This document shows positions 1 to 7,803 of a stretch of 64,000 nt of DNA, piece after piece. This DNA is from W1P20-047 sp051878795 (lineage in GTDB: Bacteria > Actinomycetota > Coriobacteriia > Coriobacteriales > Eggerthellaceae), in the NCBI GenBank assembly GCA_051878795.1, contig JBJEKU010000029.1, forward strand, positions 18,593 through 82,592, written 5' to 3'. Below the pieces are notes generated by a model, which searched no databases, was not told the origin of the DNA, and saw only the letters and a list, made by a program, of their open reading frames with translations. Made by a program: the position numbers and the translations under genes. Position 1 is the stretch's first letter; every line of letters starts with the position of its first letter.

Positions 1-2
1 TA

Positions 3-1181
3 CTCGCAAGCATCCGCGAACGCTTCGAACGCGAAAAGCCCTTGGAGGGCGTTCGCATCGGCGCTTGCCTGCATGTCACCACCGAAACCGCCAACCTGAT
101 GCGCACCCTCAAGGCAGGCGGTGCCGAAGTGCACCTGTGCGCAAGCAACCCGCTGTCCACTCAGGACGATACCGCCGCAGCGCTCGTTTCCGAATACGGC
201 ATCGACGTCTATGCCATCAAGGGCGAGGACACCGAAACCTACTACAAGCACATCGATGCGATCATCGACAGCAAGCCCCAGATCACCATGGACGACGGCG
301 CCGACGTGGTGGGCCGCATCCATGAAAGCCGCCCTGACGCCCTAAAGCAGATCATCGGCGGCACCGAGGAAACCACCACCGGCGTCATCCGCCTGGAAGC
401 GATGGCGGCGGACGGCGCCCTGCGCTACCCCATCATCGCGGTCAACGATGCGAAGACCAAGCATTTCTTCGACAACCGCTACGGCACCGGCCAGTCCACC
501 CTGGACGGCATCATCCGCCTGACCAACCGCCTGCTCGCAGGCCGCAACTTCGTCGTCTCCGGCTACGGCTGGTGCGGCAAGGGCCTGGCAAAACGCGCAG
601 CCGGCATGGGCGCCAACGTCATCGTCTGCGAGGTCGATCCCACCGCGGCGCTCGAAGCCCACATGGACGGCTTCCGCGTCATGCCCTGCGCAGAAGCGGC
701 GAAGTACGCTGATGTCTGGTGCACCGTCACGGGTAACCTGAACGTCATCGACGAATCCTCCTTCGTGAACATGAAGAACGGCGCGATCATCTGCAATTCG
801 GGCCATTTCAACAGCGAGATCAACATCCCCTGGCTGGAAGAGCACTGCGTCAAGAAGGAAACCATCAAGCCCATGGTGGACGAATACACCTTCGAAGACG
901 GGCGCACCATCATCCTTCTTGCCGAAGGACGCCTGGTCAACCTCTCCGGCGCCGAAGGCCATCCCGCAAACGTCATGGACATGAGCTTCGCCAACCAGGC
1001 ACTGTGCGCCGAATACATGGTCAAGCATGCTGCCGAAATGAAGCCCGGCTGCTACGTGGTCCCCGAAGAAATCGACAGCGAGATCGCAAGCGTAAAGCTC
1101 GCCACCCTGGGCGTTGAAATCGACGTCCTCACCGAAGAGCAGGTCGCATACCTGAACTCCTGGAACATGGGCACCGTCTAG
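3..1181 (+). CDS. ahcY: S-adenosylhomocysteinase (3' part; 5' end outside window)
   Basis: Hydrolyses S-adenosylhomocysteine to adenosine and homocysteine, clearing the product inhibitor of methyltransferases; cytosolic, NAD-dependent. The frame is open to the window edge, so about 392 residues are visible and the N-terminus, perhaps 20-40 residues, is missing. Visible signatures are GGTEETTTGVIRL and NDAKTKHFFDNRYGTGQS in the substrate/cofactor region and the NAD-binding glycine motif GYGWCGKG. The protein ends at ...YLNSWNMGTV, the short prokaryotic/archaeal-type C-terminus without the KPDHYRY tail of the long form. A bidirectional hairpin terminator follows. No metK or methionine-cycle neighbour is visible. 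Identification is secure. Confidence 0.96.
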   Translation, partial: LASIRERFEREKPLEGVRIGACLHVTTETANLMRTLKAGGAEVHLCASNPLSTQDDTAAALVSEYGIDVYAIKGEDTETYYKHIDAIIDSKPQITMDDGADVVGRIHESRPDALKQIIGGTEETTTGVIRLEAMAADGALRYPIIAVNDAKTKHFFDNRYGTGQSTLDGIIRLTNRLLAGRNFVVSGYGWCGKGLAKRAAGMGANVIVCEVDPTAALEAHMDGFRVMPCAEAAKYADVWCTVTGNLNVIDESSFVNMKNGAIICNSGHFNSEINIPWLEEHCVKKETIKPMVDEYTFEDGRTIILLAEGRLVNLSGAEGHPANVMDMSFANQALCAEYMVKHAAEMKPGCYVVPEEIDSEIASVKLATLGVEIDVLTEEQVAYLNSWNMGTV

Positions 1182-1232
1182 GAAATACGTCCCGCAGCCC
1201 CAAGCGGACACCGCGAAGCGAATCAAGCCACG

Positions 1233-1276
1233 AAAAAGGCGGCATCGGCGAGAAAGCCGGTGCCGCCTTCTTGTTT
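1233..1276. terminator. Bidirectional intrinsic terminator between ahcY and the subtilase
   Basis: Stem AAGGCGGCATCGGC/GCCGGTGCCGCCTT (one G-T pair) around a 6-nt loop. The plus-strand tail is CTTGTTT and the minus-strand tail is TTTTTCG. It lies between convergent genes and can serve both, with the better T-run in the minus direction. Confidence 0.8.
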
Positions 1277-1390
1277 GCGCGCCTTCCCGCCTTTCAGGGC
1301 GAGCAGGCATGAAACCAGGCAAGGGGAAGGGGCGCCCGAAACCGATCGGACACCCCCATTCTATCATTTAGGAACGAAAGCCCTGCGGAC

Positions 1391-4300
1391 CTAGCCTATC
1401 CAGGCTCCCGAAGACGCGAAGCGGTAGCGCGTGCCGTCGATGGTCACGGTTCCCGTCACCATCCTGCCGTTGGATTTGAAGTAATACCAGGTACCGCCGA
1501 TCTTCTTCCAACCGATGCTCGCAGCGCCGCCGGATTCCCCGAAGTAATACCAGTAGCCCCCGGACTTCTGCCAACCGGTACGCTGCGCACCATCGGACCC
1601 AAGGAAATAATACTTTCCGGACACCTGGACAACCCCCGTCAACATAGCCCTTGTGGTCTTGTGGAAGTAATACCACTTCCCGGAAATGCTGCGCCACCCC
1701 GATGCGAGCGCGCCACCCGACCCGTAATACCACTTTCCCGAATACTGCTTCCAACCGCTGAACTTGCCGAAGACGGTGAAGGAACGTTTCAGGGTTCCTC
1801 CGTAGATCCCCTTGCCGGTCACCGTTACCGTTGCCGTGCCCGCATTGACGTTATTCTTGTACGACACCGTGTAATCGGTTCCGGCTTTCAGGGTCTTCCC
1901 CGAATACTTCACGGTCACGGAAGGCTTCAGGGCCTTGCCCGTCTTCATGGCGGCGGTATAGGAAAGCGAGCACGTTCCCTTGGAAAGGGGCAGCGCCGCA
2001 ATCTGGAAGGTCTTGGTTACGGTGCCCGAATAGAGCCCAGCACCCGTCACCTTCACGCTCGCCTTGCCGGGATTCACGTTGTTCGAATAGGCGACCTTGT
2101 AGTCAGTTCCCGATTTCAGGGCAACCCCATTGACGGAAACGGTCACGGAAGGCTTCAGGGCCTTGCCCGTATACGTGTACGAAGTCTTCGAAAGCGTCAC
2201 TTGGGTCGCACTTGTGGAGTCGATCTTCCCGCCGATAGACCATTCCACCTGCTTGGAATCGATGGTACCATCCGACCAAACGTAGCCGTCGTTCAGGCTC
2301 ACCGTCGCCGTGTAGCGACCGACTGCAGTGGCGCTACCACCTTCAACGGTGTACGCTTCCCCATCAGCCACGACACCAAACTGTTCCTTGCCGGTCCACA
2401 TAAGACCGGTCTTCGCTTCGGGCAGGTCCACCTTCACCGGTTCTGGCTCCGGCTCGGGCTCCGGTTCAGGTTCCGGCTCAGGCTCTGGTTCAGGTTCGGG
2501 CAGGCCCATCACCTGCCGAAGCGCCGCTTCGGCATCCACGCGTCCATAGCCGGTTTCCTCGTCCCAGCCTTCAGCCCCTAGATCGGTTGCGGTCCCCTCA
2601 AGCACACCGATCACATCGTCGGGGGAAAGGGAGGGATCGGCCGCGAAGCAGAGCGCCGCCACGCCCGCGACCACGGGAGACGCCATGGACGTGCCGGTCA
2701 AAAGCGCATAGCCGCCCTGATACGTGCTGCAGATCCTCGTGCCGGGAGCGCTGATATCCTTCGTGGCGTTCGGGGTGGATTCGGTAGTGCCCGGCATGTT
2801 GTAGTTCGAAGAAGAATAGCGACTCGAGAAATCGGTGCCGCCCAGGTTGATGACGCTCAGGCAGGCATCGTAATCGCCAGGATAGGCGGTATTGGGAACT
2901 GTTTTTCCATCACCTGCATTACCCGCAGCCGCAACCACCAGCACGCCCGCATCCTTCACGGCGTCGATCTGCCGGCACAGGGCATTGCCCATGTTATCGC
3001 TCGAAAGGCCGAGGGTGCCCAAGCTCATGTTCACCACGCGGATGTTGTAGGCATCCTTGTTCTGAATCACCCATTCGAGCGCGTCGATCACATAGGAGGA
3101 CTTCATCACCCCGTCGCCATCCATCACCTTGATGGGGGCGATGCCGGCATTGTAGCTGACCCCCGCAACGCCCACGCCATTGCCAGCCTGGGCCGCCACG
3201 ATGCCCGCAACATGGGTTCCATGGCCGTCATCATCGGTCACATCCTCGGACTTATCGAAGGCGTTATAGGTCGCCACCACATTGCCGGCCAGGTCTTCAT
3301 GACCCACATCGCACCCGGTATCCACCACGGCAACCGTCACGCTGTGCTCGGATTTCTCCAGCTTCCATGCCCCGGGAAGGTTGATGCTGTCTTCGGCAGC
3401 CTTATTCTTCTCGTGAGCGCTCGAATCGAACACCCTCTCCTCATCTGAGGCGGTTCCCACCGATTCGTCCCCCGATCCGTCCGACTCCCCTTCGAAGGTC
3501 TGGAAAAGATAGTTCGGGGATACGGAAACCACGCCCTCCTGCTTGGAGAGCTCCGCAACCGCCTGGGGAACGCTCACTTCCGGCTCCAACTGCACCACGA
3601 CACCGGGATCGATGACGCCGTCGGATACGATCCGGTCGCCGGAAAACTCTGCAGCCACCAAATCCTGGTCGGTGATCTGCTGAGTTTCCGAAGCGGGGGA
3701 TTCATCCAGCATATCCTCGACTTCGGTAACGGACATACCGTCTTCCAGGAAGACCAGCACCTCGCCTTCGGCATAGTCGATACCAGCACGGGACGAATCG
3801 ATGCCGGTCAGCTCTTCGGATTCCTGCACGTCCAGCAGGACATCCTCTTTGCCGGAAGGTTCCACGCCGTCTCGGGGATCCCCGTCATCGGAAGACGCCT
3901 CCAAAACGGCATCCTGCGCATCGGCTTCTGCCTGACCGGCATCCGCTTCCTGTCCTGCAACCGCCTCATCGCCCGAGGCGTCCGCATCCGCAGGATCCTG
4001 CGGATCGGCCTGCGCCTCCAAAACGGCATCCTGCCCCTCTTCCGCCTTTTCCGCATCACGGGCAGCGATCTCCGCCTCGAGCGTGCTCGAAACGCTTCCG
4101 TCAGAATGGCCCATCTCCAAGAAGGGGATGCCGTTTTGCGCATCCCAGCAGATCCGCATGGATTCAACTCCGTCGAAGCAGACCGCATGGAGCTCGTAGG
4201 ATGCACCCGACGCATTCAAGCGCAGGTCATAGAGGGAATCGCTTCCCACCTGCTCCAGCATGGCGGGGTCGACGGAATCGCGCAGGTCGGGCAGGCACAG

Positions 4301-4762
4301 CTGCACGGCTTCCTCCTGCGCCCAAGGGGCACCATCCTCGAAGGAAAGCGCGCTCCAGGCATCCGAAGCCGAAGCCTTCGCCTCGACACCCTCGATCTCG
4401 CAGCCGAAGGCGTTGACCGTTTCAAGGGAATACCTTGCATCGTTCGCATCGCCGAGGACGCGGAGGACTGCCTCCTGTGCAACCGCTTCATCGGATTGCG
4501 CTTCGAGCGAAGCATCCGATTCGGGGCTATCACCGGAATCGGCTTCGGGTTCAGCCACGCCATCTCCTGCAGGGACATCGGAAACGGATTCAGCCGCCCC
4601 TTGCCCATCCGAAACCCCGTCGAGGGTTGCCGATGCCCCCTCGCCTTCATCGGCATACGAGGGAAGAGGGCAAAGGGATACCGCAAGCACCAAGGAAAAC
4701 AGTACCGCGAGGAAACGCTGGAATCGACTGGATTCGAGGGTTCGACTATTGCTCCGTGGCAT
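1391..4762 (-). CDS. Secreted S8 subtilisin-like serine protease with wall-binding repeats
   Basis: Predicted 1123-residue exported protease. The ATG at 4762 is chosen because AAGGAG/GGAG lies just upstream and it begins a classical signal peptide (basic N-terminus, hydrophobic stretch at about 17-33, cleavage after PSYA). Residues about 40-450 are a long acidic Ala/Glu/Asp-rich pro-region. The subtilase domain follows with Asp481 (VAVVDTGCD), His514 (DDGHGTHVAG), oxyanion Asn615 (AAAGNAG) and Ser692 (LTGTSMASPVV), so the triad is intact. Next come a Pro-Glu spacer (about 755-775), repeats containing YTGKALKPSVTV, and about five GW...WYYF repeats of the choline-binding/wall-binding type. There is no LPXTG. 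Likely a surface protease non-covalently held on the wall; substrate unknown. Confidence 0.93.
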   Translation of the reverse strand: MPRSNSRTLESSRFQRFLAVLFSLVLAVSLCPLPSYADEGEGASATLDGVSDGQGAAESVSDVPAGDGVAEPEADSGDSPESDASLEAQSDEAVAQEAVLRVLGDANDARYSLETVNAFGCEIEGVEAKASASDAWSALSFEDGAPWAQEEAVQLCLPDLRDSVDPAMLEQVGSDSLYDLRLNASGASYELHAVCFDGVESMRICWDAQNGIPFLEMGHSDGSVSSTLEAEIAARDAEKAEEGQDAVLEAQADPQDPADADASGDEAVAGQEADAGQAEADAQDAVLEASSDDGDPRDGVEPSGKEDVLLDVQESEELTGIDSSRAGIDYAEGEVLVFLEDGMSVTEVEDMLDESPASETQQITDQDLVAAEFSGDRIVSDGVIDPGVVVQLEPEVSVPQAVAELSKQEGVVSVSPNYLFQTFEGESDGSGDESVGTASDEERVFDSSAHEKNKAAEDSINLPGAWKLEKSEHSVTVAVVDTGCDVGHEDLAGNVVATYNAFDKSEDVTDDDGHGTHVAGIVAAQAGNGVGVAGVSYNAGIAPIKVMDGDGVMKSSYVIDALEWVIQNKDAYNIRVVNMSLGTLGLSSDNMGNALCRQIDAVKDAGVLVVAAAGNAGDGKTVPNTAYPGDYDACLSVINLGGTDFSSRYSSSNYNMPGTTESTPNATKDISAPGTRICSTYQGGYALLTGTSMASPVVAGVAALCFAADPSLSPDDVIGVLEGTATDLGAEGWDEETGYGRVDAEAALRQVMGLPEPEPEPEPEPEPEPEPEPEPVKVDLPEAKTGLMWTGKEQFGVVADGEAYTVEGGSATAVGRYTATVSLNDGYVWSDGTIDSKQVEWSIGGKIDSTSATQVTLSKTSYTYTGKALKPSVTVSVNGVALKSGTDYKVAYSNNVNPGKASVKVTGAGLYSGTVTKTFQIAALPLSKGTCSLSYTAAMKTGKALKPSVTVKYSGKTLKAGTDYTVSYKNNVNAGTATVTVTGKGIYGGTLKRSFTVFGKFSGWKQYSGKWYYGSGGALASGWRSISGKWYYFHKTTRAMLTGVVQVSGKYYFLGSDGAQRTGWQKSGGYWYYFGESGGAASIGWKKIGGTWYYFKSNGRMVTGTVTIDGTRYRFASSGAWIG
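1394..1750 (-). repeat. Wall-binding (choline-binding-type) repeats of the subtilase
   Basis: About five degenerate 20-24-residue units with the pattern GW..sGkWYYf....G.m..G at the extreme C-terminus. This matches the family that binds choline or other wall-polymer substituents. It explains how the protease is retained at the surface without a sortase signal. Confidence 0.8.
2438..2500 (-). repeat. Pro-Glu tandem repeat tract in the subtilase
   Basis: Short-period tandem repeat encoding alternating Pro-Glu (about ten units) between the protease domain and the C-terminal repeat domains. It probably forms a stiff spacer. The codons are mixed (CCG/CCT/CCA, GAG/GAA) but still repetitive enough to permit length variation by slippage. 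Confidence 0.85.
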
Positions 4763-5049
4763 CCGTGCTCCTGACTCCTTTGCAAAACTCCCCCGAAACG
4801 GGGTGCGGAAGAAATCCCACAATATTAGAGAGCCTTATTATGAAAAACGATGCCCGACAAAGCGTTTGAGAATGAACGAAAAACGGATTAACGCCAAAGG
4901 TTTCGGCGAAAGCCCACCCGATGGAGCCAGGGCATCCACCCTGGCGCCCATAGCTTGCAAGCCGAAACAGTTGCCGGCGAATCCCGACCGAGGAGCCATC
5001 GGGAAGGATGCCCTGGATTCGCCAGCACCAGCCCGATTACCCGCCGAAC
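4763..5049. other. Gene-free, structured region between the subtilase and the tRNA-Gly terminator
   Basis: No credible coding frame. Positions 4915-5024 are rich in inverted repeats: a local hairpin 4926-4932/4939-4945, a 9-bp perfect pairing 4976-4984/5015-5023, an 11-bp perfect pairing 4927-4937/5006-5016 and an 8-bp pairing 4917-4924/4996-5003. Several are mutually exclusive. The region lies 150-260 nt upstream of the subtilase ATG, so it could be its leader, a small RNA or a palindromic repeat element. I recognise no riboswitch class in it. AT-rich sequence around 4822-4860 probably holds the subtilase promoter, but no clear -35/-10 pair is visible. Confidence 0.5.
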
Positions 5050-5082
5050 GACGAAAAGGACCCACCGCATGCGATGGGTCCT
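5050..5082 (-). terminator. Terminator of the tRNA-Pro/tRNA-Gly operon
   Basis: Minus-strand hairpin with 12 bp (one mismatch), 5057-5082, followed by TTTCGTCG, 11 nt after the encoded CCA of tRNA-Gly. Confidence 0.75.
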
Positions 5083-5092
5083 GAATGCTCCA

Positions 5093-5166
5093 TGGAGCGG
5101 GTGACGGGAATCGAACCCGCGTTATCAGCTTGGAAGGCTGGAGCTCTACCATTGAACTACACCCGC
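5093..5166 (-). tRNA. tRNA-Gly(TCC)
   Basis: A 74-nt cloverleaf beginning GCGGGTG and ending CACCCGC-T-CCA, with CCA encoded. The anticodon loop CTTCCAA gives TCC. The T-arm contains GGTTCGATTCC. It lies 21 nt downstream of tRNA-Pro in the same transcript. Confidence 0.95.
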
Positions 5167-5187
5167 GTTTTCATGCTGCAGGCAAGA

Positions 5188-5264
5188 TGGTCGGGACGAC
5201 AGGATTCGAACCTGCGACATCCTGCTCCCAAAGCAGGCGCGCTACCAAACTGCGCCACGTCCCG
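5188..5264 (-). tRNA. tRNA-Pro(TGG)
   Basis: A 77-nt cloverleaf, CGGGACG...CGTCCCG-A-CCA, with CCA encoded. The anticodon arm CCTGC-TTTGGGA-GCAGG gives TGG. First gene of a two-tRNA operon. Confidence 0.95.
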
Positions 5265-5280
5265 CCTTTTCAGCCATTGC

Positions 5281-5289
5281 AGTATACCA
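5281..5289 (-). promoter_or_regulatory. Extended -10 promoter of the tRNA-Pro/tRNA-Gly operon
   Basis: On the minus strand TGGTATACT (extended -10, TGnTATACT) lies 16 nt before the mature tRNA-Pro 5' end. No good -35 is seen, which is usual for extended -10 promoters. Confidence 0.55.
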
Positions 5290-5483
5290 AACTATCCGCT
5301 GCAGAGGAGTATTTTCTTCTCAAGTTCACGAATCGCCTGGCTTCGAAATACCGCCATGCCATATGGGGGCGCTTCGGGTGCGCATCGGATAAGGGAGGCA
5401 ATCGGAATCGATGCACGGGCGCACCCGTTCGACCTCCGTCAGCCCACCGCAGTCCACGATGTTGCACGGAAGGCGACGCATCC

Positions 5484-5948
5484 TCACGGCAGCAGATCGA
5501 GCTGCGTTTCATCGATAACGCGGATGCCCCGCTCCCGCAGCAACGCGGAGGCGACGCCCCATCCTGGAACCAGGGTACCGGAAAAGCTCCCGTCATACAC
5601 CTGCCCGCTTCCGCACGAAGGGCTCTTCGCCTTCATCACCGCAATGCCGCAGCCCGCAGCGCAAACAGCATCGGCACAACGCCGCGCGCCTTCTGCGAAA
5701 CGATCGGTCACATCGAAGCCTTCTCTGTCGACTACGCGCAACGCCGGTGAAGACGAATCGATCTCACAAGGGGGATGCGGAATAGGCATCCCGCCCGCCA
5801 CTTCCGGGCATACGGGCAGGAGTTCGAAGCAATCCGCAAGCGCCATCACCTCGGCGCAAGGTTTCGAAGCCCCGTCGTAACGGCATGGATACCCCAACAG
5901 ACAGGCACTCACGGCAACGACCTGCGGTTTTCCGGGGGTTTGTCCCAC
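5484..5948 (-). CDS. DUF523 family protein
   Basis: A 154-residue protein of the DUF523 (YbbK-like) family, whose biochemical role is not established. Conserved cysteines are visible in SACLLGYPCRYDG (N-terminal), LLPVCPEVAGGMP, PHPPCEI and AKSPSCGSG, a pattern suggesting metal or Fe-S binding. The start lies 5 nt after the rdgB stop, so it is the third gene of a murI-rdgB-DUF523 operon and probably translationally coupled. It ends in TGA, a rare stop in this window. Length is typical for the stand-alone form of the family. Confidence 0.85.
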   Translation of the reverse strand: MGQTPGKPQVVAVSACLLGYPCRYDGASKPCAEVMALADCFELLPVCPEVAGGMPIPHPPCEIDSSSPALRVVDREGFDVTDRFAEGARRCADAVCAAGCGIAVMKAKSPSCGSGQVYDGSFSGTLVPGWGVASALLRERGIRVIDETQLDLLP

Positions 5949-5953
5949 CTGCG

Positions 5954-6562
5954 CTATTCACCCGCCTCGGAAAGCATCTGGCGCAGCAGGCGCAATGCGT
6001 TTCCACGGTGGGATACCGAATTCTTCCGAGCCTGGTCCACCTGCGCCAAGGTGAGCTCGCCACCGAAGCAATCAGGAATGAACAGGGGATCGTAGCCGAA
6101 TCCGTTTTCCCCCACCAGCTCATAGCCGATGCGGCCCTCGATGGTACCGCGCGCCACGGTCTCATTGCCCTGCTCGTCGATGAAGACCAGGGTGCACACG
6201 AAACGCGCCGTGCGCTTATCTTCGGGAACGCCTTCCAGCTCGGCAAACAGCTTGGCGTTGTTCGCTGCATCGTTTCCATCCTCGCCCGCATAGCGGGAAG
6301 AATACACGCCGGGAGCGCCTCCCAGGGCATCCACCTCCAAGCCGGAATCGTCGGCGAGTACGGCGCATTCCCCGCCGCAGAGCGCATGGACCGCCTGCGC
6401 CTTGATGCGCGCATTGTCCTCGAAGCTGTCGGCGTCTTCCACGGGATCCGACTCCAGGCCCGCCTGCTTCAAAGTCTGGAAGGTCCATCCCTCGAAGTCG
6501 AGCGCCGTCTTTATCTCCTCCACCTTGTGGGCATTATTGCTTGCGATGATGATCTTCCTCAT
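5954..6562 (-). CDS. rdgB: XTP/dITP diphosphatase (RdgB/HAM1)
   Basis: House-cleaning pyrophosphatase that hydrolyses non-canonical purine triphosphates (dITP, XTP) to monophosphates and keeps them out of DNA and RNA. At 202 residues it is typical for the family. Visible motifs are the N-terminal ASNNAHKVEEI, the central ADDSGLEVDALGGAPG, GENGFGYDPLF and C-terminal VSHRGNAL. It lies 18 nt downstream of murI and 5 nt upstream of the DUF523 gene. The murI-rdgB pairing is common in Gram-positive genomes. Confidence 0.96.
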   Translation of the reverse strand: MRKIIIASNNAHKVEEIKTALDFEGWTFQTLKQAGLESDPVEDADSFEDNARIKAQAVHALCGGECAVLADDSGLEVDALGGAPGVYSSRYAGEDGNDAANNAKLFAELEGVPEDKRTARFVCTLVFIDEQGNETVARGTIEGRIGYELVGENGFGYDPLFIPDCFGGELTLAQVDQARKNSVSHRGNALRLLRQMLSEAGE

Positions 6563-6580
6563 AGGATCCTCCCTGTTTCT

Positions 6581-7492
6581 CTAGTCGAATTCCACCCGCT
6601 GCACTTCGGGCAGCTCCATGCGCAGGACCCTGCTCCCGAAACGCTGGAATTCGGAAACATCCGTCCCCGTGCTGAAGAAGCGGTACTCGGGCTTATGGTC
6701 GGCACCCATCAGCTGGCCGCGGCGACTCAGGATATCGAAGACATCGCGCGCGGTCTCCTTCGCCGAATCGATCAGGGTCACGTCGTGGCCCACCACGCCG
6801 CCGATCAGGGCTTTGAGCAGGGGGAAATGCGTGCAGCCCAACACCAGGGTGTCGATCCCCGTCCGACGCAGGGGCTCTAAGTACTCGCGTGCGATTTCCC
6901 TGAAAGCGGGTCGGATGTAGACCTTCGAAGCCAACGACATATAGTCCTCGATCGGGCCCTGCGCCATGCGGATGCCCATCTCCGCGATCTCGACGAAGCG
7001 GGGGGTCGCCGTGGAGAACACGGTCACACCCGCATCCTGGCAGCGGATCGACTTGGAATAGGCGCCCGAATCGACGGTTCCCTGGGTGGCGATGACGCCC
7101 ACCTTGCGATTGCGCGTCGTACGCACTGCCGCCCGGGCACCCGGCTCGACGACGCCGATGATAGGCACATCGAAGACCTGTTGGGCATGCTTCAAGCCGG
7201 CAGCGGTTGCGGTATTGCAGGCGATGACGATCATCTTCACATTGCGTTCGATGAGCCAGCCGCAAATCTGCTGGACGAAGCTGTCGACCTCGGTCAGGGA
7301 CCTTGGACCATATGGGCAGCGCAGGGTATCACCCAGGTAGATGATATCCTCGTTCGGGAGCGCTTTGATAATCTCGCGGGCAACAGTCAAGCCGCCATAA
7401 CCGGAGTCGAAGATCCCGATGGGGCCGGAAGCGGGAATGCCCTGCTCGAAAGCATGTTCTATATTGGTGATTTGGGTTTCGCATGATTCCAT
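6581..7492 (-). CDS. murI: Glutamate racemase
   Basis: Converts L-glutamate to D-glutamate for peptidoglycan synthesis; cytosolic and cofactor-independent. Signatures are GIFDSGYGGLTV near the N-terminus, the first catalytic Cys in IACNTATAAG and the second in LGCTHFPLL. The ATG at 7492 gives 303 residues with a short extension before the core. An in-frame ATG at 7535-7537 would add 15 residues, but a perfect -10 (TATACT) lies between the two starts, only 6 nt before 7492. This suggests a leaderless or near-leaderless message from 7492. First gene of murI-rdgB-DUF523. Confidence 0.94.
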   Translation of the reverse strand: MESCETQITNIEHAFEQGIPASGPIGIFDSGYGGLTVAREIIKALPNEDIIYLGDTLRCPYGPRSLTEVDSFVQQICGWLIERNVKMIVIACNTATAAGLKHAQQVFDVPIIGVVEPGARAAVRTTRNRKVGVIATQGTVDSGAYSKSIRCQDAGVTVFSTATPRFVEIAEMGIRMAQGPIEDYMSLASKVYIRPAFREIAREYLEPLRRTGIDTLVLGCTHFPLLKALIGGVVGHDVTLIDSAKETARDVFDILSRRGQLMGADHKPEYRFFSTGTDVSEFQRFGSRVLRMELPEVQRVEFD

Positions 7493-7498
7493 GCGCCC

Positions 7499-7504
7499 AG
7501 TATA
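7499..7504 (-). promoter_or_regulatory. murI: -10 element of a probably leaderless murI promoter
   Basis: Minus strand reads TATACT-GGGCGC-ATG, placing the expected transcription start on or next to the A of the murI ATG. No Shine-Dalgarno precedes this ATG. No strong -35 is seen. Confidence 0.5.
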
Positions 7505-7586
7505 TCCCGCGCGAAGTCGACCTTGCCCCTTCGCCATAGTATCTGCTCATAACACCCACCCGCAGATGGAAAGGAGCTCCGGCGCG

Positions 7587-7643
7587 ATGCATGCCCTCGC
7601 GTTCATACCGGCCTTGCTCTTCGGCATCGCCGCAGCAGTGTAA
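7587..7643 (+). CDS. Putative 18-residue hydrophobic peptide
   Basis: ATG to TAA encoding an almost entirely hydrophobic 18-residue peptide (MHALAFIPALLFGIAAAV). AAGGAG lies 10 nt upstream of the ATG. It sits in the intergenic space between the divergent murI start and the 3' end of tmRNA, in tandem with a second hydrophobic mini-ORF. The length is marginal, so this is a candidate only; conservation in relatives would decide it. Confidence 0.3.
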   Translation: MHALAFIPALLFGIAAAV

Positions 7644-7681
7644 AGCCCCACGTCGCCTGGCTGGGATGCCGGAAGATCGAA

Positions 7682-7759
7682 ATGAACCCGCTTCGCACCA
7701 TAGGCGTGGCGATAATCGCCTTGGGCATCTTCTTCACCGCGGTAGGGAAAATAGTGTAG
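7682..7759 (+). CDS. Putative 25-residue single-span membrane peptide
   Basis: Encodes a 25-residue peptide with a positively charged N-terminus (MNPLRT), about 16 hydrophobic residues (IGVAIIALGIFFTAVG) and KIV at the end, the profile of a bacterial small membrane protein. GGAAGA lies about 7 nt upstream of the ATG. It ends just before the tmRNA terminator hairpin, which it meets convergently. I do not recognise a family. It is the more convincing of the two mini-ORFs. Confidence 0.4.
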   Translation: MNPLRTIGVAIIALGIFFTAVGKIV

Positions 7760-7761
7760 AT

Positions 7762-7793
7762 GCAAAACGGCCGCACCCTTTCGGATGCGGCCG
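7762..7793 (-). terminator. ssrA: tmRNA terminator
   Basis: Minus-strand hairpin with arms CGGCCGCA/TGCGGCCG plus inner CC/GG pairs and a 4-nt loop (7768-7793), followed by TTTTGC, 11 nt after the tmRNA CCA. Confidence 0.8.
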
Positions 7794-7803
7794 CGGATTC
7801 ACT

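Noticed and set aside
2438..2500. Short-period repeat considered as CRISPR or intergenic satellite
   Set aside because: It encodes a Pro-Glu spacer inside the subtilase and has no spacers.
5008..5880. Plus-strand frames across the tRNA-Gly/tRNA-Pro genes with GTTGFEPATS-type sequences
   Set aside because: Classic spurious protein produced by reading the complement of tRNA genes; the tRNAs are intact.
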